From contig NZ_CP018139.1 in NCBI RefSeq assembly GCF_001886615.1, forward strand, positions 3,472,001 through 3,536,000: 64,000 nucleotides of DNA, given 5' to 3'. Position numbers and translations under genes: made by a program. Of the stretch, positions 16,682 through 25,151 are shown piece by piece; within the stretch, counting starts at the first letter, position 1, and every line of letters begins with the position of its first letter. The notes under the pieces were generated by a model. That model ran no database searches and was not told where the DNA came from. It saw nothing but the letters and a program-made list of their open reading frames with translations. This DNA is from Halomonas aestuarii. GTDB taxonomy: Bacteria; Pseudomonadota; Gammaproteobacteria; Pseudomonadales; Halomonadaceae.

Positions 16682-17160
16682 ACCACCTCCTTCAGGCCTG
16701 CGTCGATGAGGCGGTAGCATGCCTGCAGCACGATAGCCGCCGGTGGCTCGATTTCGTTCGTCGCGTAGATCACCATGTCTCCCTCACAGCCTGGATTCAT
16801 CGACACCCTGCAGCACTCAGGAGTGGCAGGAACGGCAGCAGGGCCAGTGGCACTCCCAGCCTCGGCTCTCCGAACAAGGTAGAGCAGGGCACGGGATACC
16901 GACAGCAGGCCCGGGCCCCCACGGTATCAGACTGCCCCCCGCTCTGGCCCACAGGAAACGACGACGGATCGGCCAGGATCAGGTACCCAAGATTCGATGC
17001 ACTAGCCCCGATGCTCAAGGGGAGAGCGCGACAGCACGGCCGACTCGCCATCGGGTCGACGCCAGGCGGCGAAGCGCCCGGGAGGGCCGGGCAGCGTCTT
17101 GTACCTCTCGCTGACCCGTTATAGCGTCTGGGGAACCGCCTCGCCGCGAAGGACACCCCC
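16682..17160. other. Intergenic stretch without a recognised gene
   Basis: Two overlapping opposite-strand frames of 120-150 codons exist here, but neither has a recognisable domain, good codon style or a ribosome site. Their Arg/Pro/Ser-rich translations look like out-of-frame high-GC sequence. A promoter for the DUF6482 gene should lie near the right end. Confidence 0.5.
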
Positions 17161-17511
17161 ATGTCGGCAACCACCTCTGCCCTGCCCGACCGCGTCACCC
17201 TCGAGGAACTCGCCGACTGGCTACAGGCGGGACTTTCCCCCACCGTCGAGGTGCAGTCGATCGACCAGGGCTACTACCTGGTTCGCCTGCATCACGGCCA
17301 CGGCATCAGCCAGCTGGTCGACGAGGACCGCAAGACCCGGCGCTTTACCGGCACCCAGTGGGTCAGCCGGGCATTGCTGCCGCTAGGCATCACCCACGGC
17401 ATCCTGACCTGGGCCGAGGTCACCGACGAGATGATCGGCCTGCCAGAGACGGCGACCGATCCGGCCAGCGTACTGGCTCATGGCACCCGGCTGGCCTTCC
17501 AGACGCGCTGA
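17161..17511 (+). CDS. DUF6482 family protein
   Basis: The product is 116 residues and soluble. VEVQSIDQGYYLVRLHHGHG near the start and LVDEDRKTRRFTGTQWVSR in the middle match the DUF6482 family, small proteins of unknown function found mostly in Halomonadaceae and related marine bacteria. It stands alone. The ATG follows GCGAAGGACACCCCC, a modest ribosome site. Confidence 0.75.
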   Translation: MSATTSALPDRVTLEELADWLQAGLSPTVEVQSIDQGYYLVRLHHGHGISQLVDEDRKTRRFTGTQWVSRALLPLGITHGILTWAEVTDEMIGLPETATDPASVLAHGTRLAFQTR

Positions 17512-17976
17512 GCTGGCGGCCACCACTGAGCCTGCTTCCCCCAGGCCGGTGGCGATTCGTTCTTTGGGAAATGAGTGTCCTGCATCCGCAGCCAGACGGA
17601 TAAAACACACAAGACCTCGAGTGCTGCAAGCCGAATGGTTATGCACGTCGAGACGTTGAGCGGGCCATCATATTGCGAGCCAAGGCTGATACACGTGTCT
17701 TCAGCGCCACCGTACGGAGCATCTGGCGCGACGGTAAAGATGGGACATGATGTCTGGTGTATCTTGCCTCAGGCGTTACCGCCTACAGCCGTTACTGCTG
17801 TCATCAATGGTGATACTATTCATCTCTGTGGCAGCTTGGAAAGGAGGAGTGTCAGTGAAGTGTCCAGGCTGACATCATAATATTATGTCCATCATAGACT
17901 TCTGCGACTTGGCAAAAGATCGAAAAAGCCAGTTTAACAAGAATATAGCGAAAGAAGATCAAGAGGGCACATAACA
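17512..17976. other. Intergenic stretch upstream of the LysR gene
   Basis: No gene was recognised. A plus-strand open stretch near 17648-17749 reads ERAIILRAKADTRVFSATVR and ends in TGA; it may be a coding remnant but matches nothing I know. The right end holds the palindrome described at 17871. GC content falls here as the lower-GC catabolic block begins. Confidence 0.4.
17871..17889 (+). promoter_or_regulatory. Palindrome upstream of the LysR gene, possible autoregulatory site
   Basis: GACAT and ATGTC flank an AT-rich centre that is itself palindromic (ATAATATTAT). It ends 87 bases before the LysR start. LysR proteins usually bind interrupted AT-rich dyads at such positions; the assignment is inferred from position only. 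Confidence 0.35.
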
Positions 17977-18894
17977 ATGCGTTGGCGGCAACTTCAGGCT
18001 TTTCGAGAAACCATGGTAGCAGGCACAGTCAGCGGCGCCGCAGAATTGATGGGCATTTCCCAGCCGGCAGTCAGCCGGTTGCTTGAATCACTGGAACAGA
18101 GATTATCCATCACCCTCTTTGACCGACGGTCGGGAAGACTACTCCCGACGGCGGAAGCACAGCTCTTTTACAAGGAAGTTCAGAAGGCTTTCAGCAGCTA
18201 CGACCAGCTTTCGACAGTAGCAGAAGATATACGCCTCGGTCGCATGGGAAGCCTGCACATCGCCTGCCTTCCTTCACTCGGTCTTTCCTTTATTCCCGAT
18301 GTAGTAGTCGATTTTTCAAGGAAACAGCCGGATGTGGCGATTCGCTACGACCTACAATTATCTATGCGAGTGGAAGGATGGGTAACCTCACAGCAAGTCG
18401 ACCTGGGGCTTGCTGAGTTTCCATGCGAGGGCTTCGGGTTCGATCGCGAGGACTTTTCAGTCGAACCCTATGTGATTGCCATTCCCGAGGGTCATCCGTT
18501 GGCCAACAAGCGAGTCATCAGGCCCGATGATCTCTCAGGTGTACCACTCGTATGCCTGGGACCGGAAGCAGTGGGAAGAAAACTGCTCGATGCATCGATG
18601 ACAAGACACAACATACGACCCAGGGTGGTCTGTGAAACACTCTATGCTTCGGGACTGTGCGAACTCATTGGGCGAGGACTCGGCATAGGAATGGTGGACA
18701 TGTTCACTGCTCATGCTTATGCAGATAAGGGAATCGCGTTCAGAAGATTCGAACCAGACATCATGTTTCACGTGGGGTTGCTGTACCCAAGACACCAGCC
18801 CCTGTCTCGCACCGCTTCAGAATTTCTACAACTGCTACGTGCGAAGAGAGATCTTGTTGTAAACGATGCACGAAAAATGCTGGACGCTGTATGA
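17977..18894 (+). CDS. LysR family transcriptional regulator
   Basis: The product is 305 residues. Residues 1-60 form the winged helix-turn-helix (RWRQLQAFRETMVAGTVSGA, then GISQPAVSRLLESLEQRLSI); from ~90 there is a type 2 periplasmic-binding-like effector domain. The helix-turn-helix resembles the opine/octopine-regulator (OccR, OoxR, NocR) branch. It converges on the GlpD/ABC/SDR operon, whose genes share its lower GC, so it probably regulates that operon, with a catabolic intermediate as inducer. This is inference. Confidence 0.9.
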   Translation: MRWRQLQAFRETMVAGTVSGAAELMGISQPAVSRLLESLEQRLSITLFDRRSGRLLPTAEAQLFYKEVQKAFSSYDQLSTVAEDIRLGRMGSLHIACLPSLGLSFIPDVVVDFSRKQPDVAIRYDLQLSMRVEGWVTSQQVDLGLAEFPCEGFGFDREDFSVEPYVIAIPEGHPLANKRVIRPDDLSGVPLVCLGPEAVGRKLLDASMTRHNIRPRVVCETLYASGLCELIGRGLGIGMVDMFTAHAYADKGIAFRRFEPDIMFHVGLLYPRHQPLSRTASEFLQLLRAKRDLVVNDARKMLDAV

Positions 18895-18921
18895 GTCCGC
18901 ATCGCCAGAAAGGCATCATTT

Positions 18922-18947
18922 GGACCTGTACGCGAATGTACAGGTCC
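18922..18947. terminator. Bidirectional stem-loop between LysR and SDR genes
   Basis: GGACCTGTAC pairs perfectly with GTACAGGTCC around GCGAAT. It lies between two converging genes (stops at 18894 and 18962) and can serve both. Confidence 0.7.
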
Positions 18948-18961
18948 CGTAGTTCAACAGG

Positions 18962-19723
18962 TCATGTCCACCGTCTAATCGGATGAGACGTTCGTGTCAG
19001 GCCCCCATCCACACAGATGTTCTGTCCTGACACATAGCCATTCTTTGGACTTACCAGCCAGGAAACGATTTCGGCCACCTCTTCGGGCTCACCCAAGCGT
19101 CCCACCGGAATGTGTCTGGACACCTCCTCGATCTGACTTTGACTGTACTTGGACTTGAGGGCTTCCGTGGCAGTGTATCCCGGCGCAACGGCATTGACCA
19201 ACACCCCTTTGTCGGCAACCTCGGACGCCAGTGATGCCGTGAAGCCGTCGATGCCGAATTTTGAAGCACAATATGCGCTGTTCCCGGAGTTGCCAATAAC
19301 ACTCCAGATGGATGAAATGTTCACGATACGTCCCCACTCATTGGCAATCATGGCAGGGAGAGAAGCCTGTGTTAACAGGTATGGACCAATGAGATTCACT
19401 TCCATGATGTCTCGAAGCAAGCTTGAGGACATTTCAGCAATGGGCGCTACGGAGTTGAAACCGGCATTATTGACAAGAATATCTGGCTTTAAATCTTCAC
19501 GGACAAAACCGAGAAAGTCGTCAACACTGCGTGGATCAAGAAAATCCAATGATTCATAATTCACTTCGGGATCGAGGTGTGACGGACGATCCTTCGACCT
19601 GCCCGTCACGGTACAGGTTATTCCGTCTTCCCGAAGAACCTGGGTGATCGCCGCCCCAATCCCCCGCTCGCCTCCCGTGATAAGGGCTGTCAACTTGTGC
19701 ACATCAGCCTCTGAACGATTCAT
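18962..19723 (-). CDS. SDR family oxidoreductase
   Basis: The product is 253 residues and a classical short-chain dehydrogenase. It has TGGERGIGAA for the nucleotide, VNNAGFN, the catalytic Ser in NISSIWSV and YCASK (Tyr and Lys). The C-terminal SWLVSPKNGYVSGQNICVDGG is typical of FabG-like members. The ATG at 19723 gives a normal N-terminus; the frame stays open upstream into the preceding ATPase gene, which it follows after four bases. It is last in the operon and probably oxidises or reduces a hydroxyl or keto group on the imported substrate. Confidence 0.92.
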   Translation of the reverse strand: MNRSEADVHKLTALITGGERGIGAAITQVLREDGITCTVTGRSKDRPSHLDPEVNYESLDFLDPRSVDDFLGFVREDLKPDILVNNAGFNSVAPIAEMSSSLLRDIMEVNLIGPYLLTQASLPAMIANEWGRIVNISSIWSVIGNSGNSAYCASKFGIDGFTASLASEVADKGVLVNAVAPGYTATEALKSKYSQSQIEEVSRHIPVGRLGEPEEVAEIVSWLVSPKNGYVSGQNICVDGGLTRTSHPIRRWT

Positions 19724-19727
19724 ATAC

Positions 19728-20675
19728 TTAAGCACCTTCTTTTTCATATAGATAGCAAGCCGTCGTATGCTCGGCGCCGACAGAGTAATGACCTGGATGC
19801 AGTGTCCTGCATTCATCCATGACATGACTACATCGATTTAGATATCGACAAGGCCTGACATCATCACTGAGGGGATTGAAGATGTCGCGCGTACTTGCAA
19901 TGACATGATTGTCACGGTCTAGCGTACCCAGCAGCTCTCGCGTATAGGGGTGACAGGGGTTGGCATAGACATCTTTCGTCGGCCCCAACTCGAGCATTTT
20001 TCCGAAATACATGATGGCAATCCTGTCACATAAAAAATGCGCAACATGCAAGTCGTGGGTAACGAATATAATAGTCAGATTGTACTTGTCCCTGAGACTC
20101 TTCAAGAGATTCAGGATTTGCGCCCGAACGGAGACATCAAGTTTCGAGACGGCTTCATCGGCAAAGATCACTTTAGGCTTTGTTGCCAAAGCACGAGCAA
20201 TCGCCACTCGCTGAAGTTGTCCGCCAGACAACTCATGGGGAAACCTGTTACGAAACTTTTCGTTCAAGCCGACATCGCCTAGAAGCTTGTCGATGGTCTC
20301 ATTGATGTTCGCTTTATTTTCATTGTGCAGCCGCAGGGGAATCTCGAGTGATTTGGCTACGGTCTGTCTCGGATTAAGAGACGACAATGGATCCTGAAAG
20401 ATCATCTGCAGTGATCCATTATTGATTGATAATGGCTTGCCTTCCTGGGTAATAGCCCCACTGGCTGTGCTGTGCAGCCCGAGTGCAGCTTTACAGATTG
20501 TCGTCTTGCCGCTACCAGACTCTCCGGCAATACCTAATATCTCACCTTTATCAACTGTCAGGCTTACATGATCCACCGCATTGAAGCCTGATTTCTTTCC
20601 GGACAACGTGGAAAGCAAGTTTCCACGTGCTTCAAAATGTACTACGACATCGTCAAATTCAAGTATGGTATTCAT
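19728..20675 (-). CDS. Dipeptide/oligopeptide-type ABC transporter ATP-binding protein (DppF/OppF-like)
   Basis: This 315-residue ATPase has Walker A GESGSGKTT, signature LSGGQLQRVAIARAL and Walker B VIFADEAVSKLDVS. The C-terminal CRYLNRCSHVMDECRT is the Cys-rich motif of peptide/nickel-type ATPases that can hold an iron-sulfur cluster. The usual Walker B DEPTS is DEAVS here, as in some DppF paralogs. Start and stop of the neighbouring ATPase overlap by four bases. Confidence 0.93.
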   Translation of the reverse strand: MNTILEFDDVVVHFEARGNLLSTLSGKKSGFNAVDHVSLTVDKGEILGIAGESGSGKTTICKAALGLHSTASGAITQEGKPLSINNGSLQMIFQDPLSSLNPRQTVAKSLEIPLRLHNENKANINETIDKLLGDVGLNEKFRNRFPHELSGGQLQRVAIARALATKPKVIFADEAVSKLDVSVRAQILNLLKSLRDKYNLTIIFVTHDLHVAHFLCDRIAIMYFGKMLELGPTKDVYANPCHPYTRELLGTLDRDNHVIASTRDIFNPLSDDVRPCRYLNRCSHVMDECRTLHPGHYSVGAEHTTACYLYEKEGA

Positions 20676-21658
20676 ACGTTCCCCCCTACCCTCTCGGCTT
20701 CAATGCACCGCACTTGCCCATGCTTTTCAATGTGCCTCAGCTCGATTGGCCTATCACATTTTGCACTGTAGAGGGGGCAACGCGGACCAAACCGGCATTT
20801 GTCATGAACACCGAGGCCCGATGTGATATCACCGGGAATTTCCGTCAAGACGTCGACGTCGCTCTCTAGCTCCCTGGCCGTATTGATCAAGGCTCGCGTA
20901 TAGGGGTGGTGAGGATTGTCGATAATGTCTTCAGTATTGCCATGCTCGACTATTTGCCCCGCATACATGACAGCAATCTCGTCACTGATTTGTTCCGCGA
21001 TGGTCATGTCGTGAGTAATGAAAATGAAACTAGCATCAATTTTCTTTCTGAGCTTGTCGAAGATATCGACAATCTGTCGCTCGACAAGATTATCCAGATT
21101 GGTCGTCGGTTCATCGGCAACGATCAGGGACGGCTTCAAGAAGAGCACCAGAGCAATCAGGCAGCGTTGCAACATCCCGCCGCTCAGCTGGTGAGGGTAT
21201 TTTTTCAGTGCCTCTCCGGGGTTCGCAATCTCAACCTCCTTCAAAGCCGCTTCGGCGTCCTCGAAAATTTTACCTCGACCATACTGCTTCAGGTTTCGCC
21301 TTTTTCCCGCATGCAAGAAGTGCCATCCGATCGTCTTAACGGGATTGAAGGAGCCCACTGGATCTTGAAAGATCATGGCCATGGCCGTGCCACGCATGGC
21401 ATCAAATTCCTTTTGGTCCAAACCCAGAAGATTCTGACCTTTGAAGCTGATTTCCTGGGCTTCCACCTCCGCGTTTTCAGGAAGCAAATCCAGAATGGCC
21501 TTGCATGTTATCGTTTTACCAGAGCCAGACTCGCCGATAAGGCCAAGTACTTTCCCCTGGGCCAGGCTGAACGACACATCAGAACAAATATTTATCGAAC
21601 TGGAATCCAGTGCAAAGCTGACATTCAGCCCTTTCACATCGAGCATTTTCATGTTCAT
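20672..21658 (-). CDS. Dipeptide/oligopeptide-type ABC transporter ATP-binding protein (DppD/OppD-like)
   Basis: This 328-residue ATPase has Walker A GESGSGKTITCKA, signature LSGGMLQRCLIALVLF, Walker B LIVADEPTTNLD and switch His in FITHDM. The Cys-rich C-terminus (CRFGPRCPLYSAKC) is typical of the family. It overlaps the permease gene on its 5' side and the second ATPase on its 3' side by four bases each, so the four transporter genes are tightly coupled. Confidence 0.93.
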   Translation of the reverse strand: MNMKMLDVKGLNVSFALDSSSINICSDVSFSLAQGKVLGLIGESGSGKTITCKAILDLLPENAEVEAQEISFKGQNLLGLDQKEFDAMRGTAMAMIFQDPVGSFNPVKTIGWHFLHAGKRRNLKQYGRGKIFEDAEAALKEVEIANPGEALKKYPHQLSGGMLQRCLIALVLFLKPSLIVADEPTTNLDNLVERQIVDIFDKLRKKIDASFIFITHDMTIAEQISDEIAVMYAGQIVEHGNTEDIIDNPHHPYTRALINTARELESDVDVLTEIPGDITSGLGVHDKCRFGPRCPLYSAKCDRPIELRHIEKHGQVRCIEAERVGGNV

Positions 21659-22488
21659 GACTCCCGAGTTTTGAGCCGAGGATCAGAGAGGTCTCTCAGG
21701 CCGTCGCCTAGCAAGTTGAGTCCCAGTAGCATGGCAGTGATAACCAGGCCCGTAAGGGTCATGACCCAAGGCGCTCGACGAAAATACTCTTGCCCATCGG
21801 CCATGATGACACCCAGTGAAGCGGTAGGGGGCTGTACGCCCAGGCCAATGAACGACAGTCCAGACTCGATCACTATGCCGAAGGCTACGGCAACGCTCGC
21901 CTGAACAAGTATCGGGGCCGAGATATTCGGAAGAATTTCAAGAAACAGTATGCGCGATGTGCTCTGTCCCATGATCTTTGCTGCCTGCACAAAATGATCG
22001 TTTTTGACGACCTCCGTCGTATTCCTTGTAATCCTGGCAAAGATTGGAAAGTAGACAAGCATGATCGCAAGGCTCACGTTCGTCACTCCAAAGCCAAGCG
22101 CCACCATGAGGAACAACGCCAGCACGAAAGCCGGGAAGCCAAAAAACAAGTCCACGACGCGCATGACGATCAGATCGAAGTGGCCGCCCCGGTAGCCTGC
22201 ATAAAGGCCGATACTCACACCGATGATCATCGCTGTTATAACGCCAGACAGGCTAATCAACAGCGAGATTTGCGCGCCTTCGAATACTCGCGTTGCAACG
22301 TCCCGGCCCAGGCTATCTGTCCCAAAAGGATGCAGGAATGACGGTTGCTTCAACACGTTTAAAAAATCGTGTCCGTTGCTGCTCCAGGGAGAGAATACCG
22401 GCCAGAAAATGATGGCCAAAACGAACAGTAATGTAATTACCGCTCCGGCAAGTGCTGTATGACTTTTCAACAAAGCTTTGTAATTCAT
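21655..22488 (-). CDS. ABC transporter permease (DppC/OppC-like)
   Basis: This 277-residue protein has about six membrane helices. The N-terminal LNVLKQPSFLHPFGTDSLGR is the OppC-type motif with the conserved HPFGTDxLGRD. The EAA-like loop appears at AAKIMGQSTSRILFLEILPN. It begins one base after the preceding permease stop. With its partner it forms the channel for the substrate handed over by the binding protein. Confidence 0.93.
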   Translation of the reverse strand: MNYKALLKSHTALAGAVITLLFVLAIIFWPVFSPWSSNGHDFLNVLKQPSFLHPFGTDSLGRDVATRVFEGAQISLLISLSGVITAMIIGVSIGLYAGYRGGHFDLIVMRVVDLFFGFPAFVLALFLMVALGFGVTNVSLAIMLVYFPIFARITRNTTEVVKNDHFVQAAKIMGQSTSRILFLEILPNISAPILVQASVAVAFGIVIESGLSFIGLGVQPPTASLGVIMADGQEYFRRAPWVMTLTGLVITAMLLGLNLLGDGLRDLSDPRLKTRES

Positions 22489-22489
22489 T

Positions 22490-23446
22490 TCAGCTGGCCC
22501 TCCTGGGATCTAGCAGAACGCATATCATGTCAACAATAAAGTTGATGACCAGGACTGTTGCCAGGAAGACGACTGCACACGCCTGGACGACAAAGTAGTC
22601 TCTCGCGAAAGCGGCCTCGACCATAAGGGATCCAACACCATCGACCCCGAATATTTTTTCGATGATCACTACACCACCGAGCAGATAACGCACCTGGAGC
22701 CCGATGACCACCACGAATGGAATAACGGAGTTTCTGAAGACATGGTGTAAAAATATGAATTTGTAGGAATGGCCGATGGATTTGGCCACGGTCACGTGAT
22801 CACGATTGAGATTTTCGACCAGGGAGGCCCGTAGCGTTCTTGAAAATACCGCAGCCATGGGTGCAGCTATTGCCAGCGCGGGTAGAAAGCCTGAATACAG
22901 AGATCCTGTGATCGACTCGAAGGGAGGAATAAAGCCGTAAGCGGGAAAGATACCAAGATTTATGGATAGACCCAATATCAGCATATATCCTAGCCAGAAA
23001 TCCGGCATTGACACGCCTAGAATGGCGAAGGATGTCGTTGCGGTATCGGTCAGCTTCCCACGATTCAGTGCAGCGGCGGTTCCCAAGACGAGAGAAATAA
23101 GCGTGGCAATGACAATGGCATAGATACCGATGGTAATGGTATTGGGAAGTCGATATGCCAACAGATCACTTATTTCTTGACCGCTTGAAATGGTCAACGA
23201 CTGACCGAAATCGAAACGGACGATGCCATTGAACCAGTCCAGGTACTGAATGATAAGAGGATTATCAAGACCATTTTCCTGATTGAATGCGGCTATCGTT
23301 TCTGGAGTGGCAAAGTCACCCAATACGGTGAGGGCAGGGTCTCCAGGAGCGGCTTTCATGACCAGGAACACAAGAAAGGAGCCGACTACAATGGTAGCCA
23401 AGGCACCCAGCAAGCGCGATAAGAAGTATTTTAATTGTGCAGGCAT
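22490..23446 (-). CDS. ABC transporter permease (DppB/OppB-like)
   Basis: This 318-residue protein has six membrane helices. The N-terminal LLGALATIVVGSFLVFLVMK, the FDFGQSLTISSGQEI region and the EAA loop VAKSIGHSYKFIFLHHVFRN place it in the DppB/OppB family. It is separated from the binding-protein gene by a strong hairpin (23466-23498). Confidence 0.93.
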   Translation of the reverse strand: MPAQLKYFLSRLLGALATIVVGSFLVFLVMKAAPGDPALTVLGDFATPETIAAFNQENGLDNPLIIQYLDWFNGIVRFDFGQSLTISSGQEISDLLAYRLPNTITIGIYAIVIATLISLVLGTAAALNRGKLTDTATTSFAILGVSMPDFWLGYMLILGLSINLGIFPAYGFIPPFESITGSLYSGFLPALAIAAPMAAVFSRTLRASLVENLNRDHVTVAKSIGHSYKFIFLHHVFRNSVIPFVVVIGLQVRYLLGGVVIIEKIFGVDGVGSLMVEAAFARDYFVVQACAVVFLATVLVINFIVDMICVLLDPRRAS

Positions 23447-23465
23447 AGTTTACCCATCATGGTTG

Positions 23466-23498
23466 GGGCTCGATAACAACCTGGTTGTTATCGAGCCC
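23466..23498 (-). promoter_or_regulatory. Intercistronic stem-loop between binding protein and permease genes
   Basis: GGGCTCGATAACAAC pairs perfectly over 15 bases around CTG. On the operon strand it follows the binding-protein stop at 23519 and precedes the permease start at 23446, and no T-run follows on that strand. Such hairpins commonly protect the upstream mRNA and reduce readthrough, giving more binding protein than permease. On the plus strand a TTTCGTTT follows, which would make it a terminator for antisense transcripts. Confidence 0.75.
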
Positions 23499-23518
23499 TT
23501 TCGTTTGATGCAATTTTG

Positions 23519-25111
23519 TTAGCAATCGTTTATGGAGGCAAACTGTGAGCCGAAAGCCGAATAAGGAACTTGCTTGAAGCCGCGAACATCAGGAGCAAGC
23601 AGATTGTGTATATTACTTTCGAAACACGGGATGACAGGACAGTCTTCCTGCATGATCGACTCTGCCTGCCGGTAAAGGTCGCCACGCGCGGCCTGATCGA
23701 ATTCACGCCTGGCTTGTTCAAGCAGAGAATCGACCTCCGGATTCGAATATCCGCCGTAGTTTCTCCATCCATTGGTATGCAAGATCTCGTAGGCATACTC
23801 ATCGGGGTCGATCAGCCCAAGCCATCCCCAGATACTGGCCTGGAAATCGCCGGTCTGCTTTCGTTGGTACACCGCTCCCGACTCCGACACTTCAACCGAA
23901 ATATTGGTGCCAAGCGTCTGGTTGACCTGCAGAGCAAACACTTCGGCAAACCGCTTCCACCAGCCAGAGCCCCACGTCAGCAGCTTGACTTCTGTATCGG
24001 CAGGGTATGCAGATTTCGAGAGCTCCTCCAGGGCCTTCTCGGCATCCATGTTCAGGATGTCGGATGTCGTCTTTCGGCTTGCCCACGAGATCGAGCTGGG
24101 AATGACGCCTTTGGCGACTTTCCCTTCGCCGAAGAGCACGACATCCACCATTGCCTGGCGGCTGAAGGCCATGGAGAGTGCTCGCCGAAAGTGAACGTCA
24201 TCAAAGGGAGCAGCCTGCGTATTCAGGCTGATAAAGCGTGTGTTGACGCCTGGCGAACTCAGCACCTGCACCCTTGAGTCGTCCTTGAGGTTCTTGACAT
24301 CAGAGAACGGTGCCGTACTCGTGATGTCCACATTGCCGCCGAGCAGAGCAGTGACGCCTGCGCTCTCTTCGGAGATCAAGGGGATATTGATCTTAGGGAT
24401 TTTCGGCTGATCCGCGACAAAATACTCGTTAAAACTTTCCAGCGTCACGGAAGCTCCGGCTTCCATGTTGGTGACCCGGTAGGCTCCGGTTCCGACCGGC
24501 GAGGTCGAGAAGTCATCAGGTGTTCCGTTTTCAAGAAGATGTTTAGGAACGATCTGACTTCCTGTCCGAGTATTGGTCAAGTAACTCAGCATGGGCGCAA
24601 AAGGCTCACGCGTGACGATCTCGATTTCGAGTCGATCCAGCACCTTGATTTCGGATACCGCTTCAAACTTGGTGCGGTGGGGTGAACCCTGGCTTTCGTC
24701 CATTGTGCGTTCGAGGCTGAACTTCACGTCTTCTGCCGTGACATCATGACCGTCATGGAATTTGATGCCATCGCGAAGCTTGAACCTCAGTACGGTTGGG
24801 CTGACGATTTCGTAGCTTTCCGCCAGATCCGGTACGATCTCCATGTCTTCATTGAACTTGACGAGACTATTGAAGACACCCCAGAGAACGTAGAACTCAG
24901 GAATGAGAGTCGCTTGCGATGGATCCAGTGTATTGATTGTCGTGAAGCCAGTAATCGCTGCTGTCAGCTCACTGCATCCTGTTTCTGCGAATGCCTTGGA
25001 GGCCCATGCTGGTGTCATTGCCAACAACCCCCCGGCCGCTCCGGCCTTGAGGAGTGTCCGACGACTCATGTTAAGCTCAACATTCTTTGTTTCTTTCATT
25101 TGTTCGCTCAT
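23519..25111 (-). CDS. Tat-exported peptide/opine-type ABC solute-binding protein (SBP family 5)
   Basis: The product is 530 residues. The N-terminus carries SRRTLLKAGAAGGLLAM, a twin-arginine signal, ending near AFA. Family 5 features include VPDLAESYEIVSPTVLRFKL, LRDGIKFHDGHDVTAEDVKF and ALSMAFSRQAMVD. It would bind the substrate in the periplasm and pass it to the two permeases. Tat export suggests folding before transport or a cofactor, which is unusual for this family. Family 5 members bind peptides, opines, nickel chelates and sugars, so the ligand cannot be named. Confidence 0.93.
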   Translation of the reverse strand: MSEQMKETKNVELNMSRRTLLKAGAAGGLLAMTPAWASKAFAETGCSELTAAITGFTTINTLDPSQATLIPEFYVLWGVFNSLVKFNEDMEIVPDLAESYEIVSPTVLRFKLRDGIKFHDGHDVTAEDVKFSLERTMDESQGSPHRTKFEAVSEIKVLDRLEIEIVTREPFAPMLSYLTNTRTGSQIVPKHLLENGTPDDFSTSPVGTGAYRVTNMEAGASVTLESFNEYFVADQPKIPKINIPLISEESAGVTALLGGNVDITSTAPFSDVKNLKDDSRVQVLSSPGVNTRFISLNTQAAPFDDVHFRRALSMAFSRQAMVDVVLFGEGKVAKGVIPSSISWASRKTTSDILNMDAEKALEELSKSAYPADTEVKLLTWGSGWWKRFAEVFALQVNQTLGTNISVEVSESGAVYQRKQTGDFQASIWGWLGLIDPDEYAYEILHTNGWRNYGGYSNPEVDSLLEQARREFDQAARGDLYRQAESIMQEDCPVIPCFESNIHNLLAPDVRGFKQVPYSAFGSQFASINDC

Positions 25112-25151
25112 TTTTTTATTTCCTTTTGTAATTTTATTAAGTCTTGATTAT

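Noticed and set aside
16743..17243. Two opposing frames of 123 and 148 codons
   Set aside because: No domain, poor composition, no ribosome site, and part of one overlaps the DUF6482 gene.
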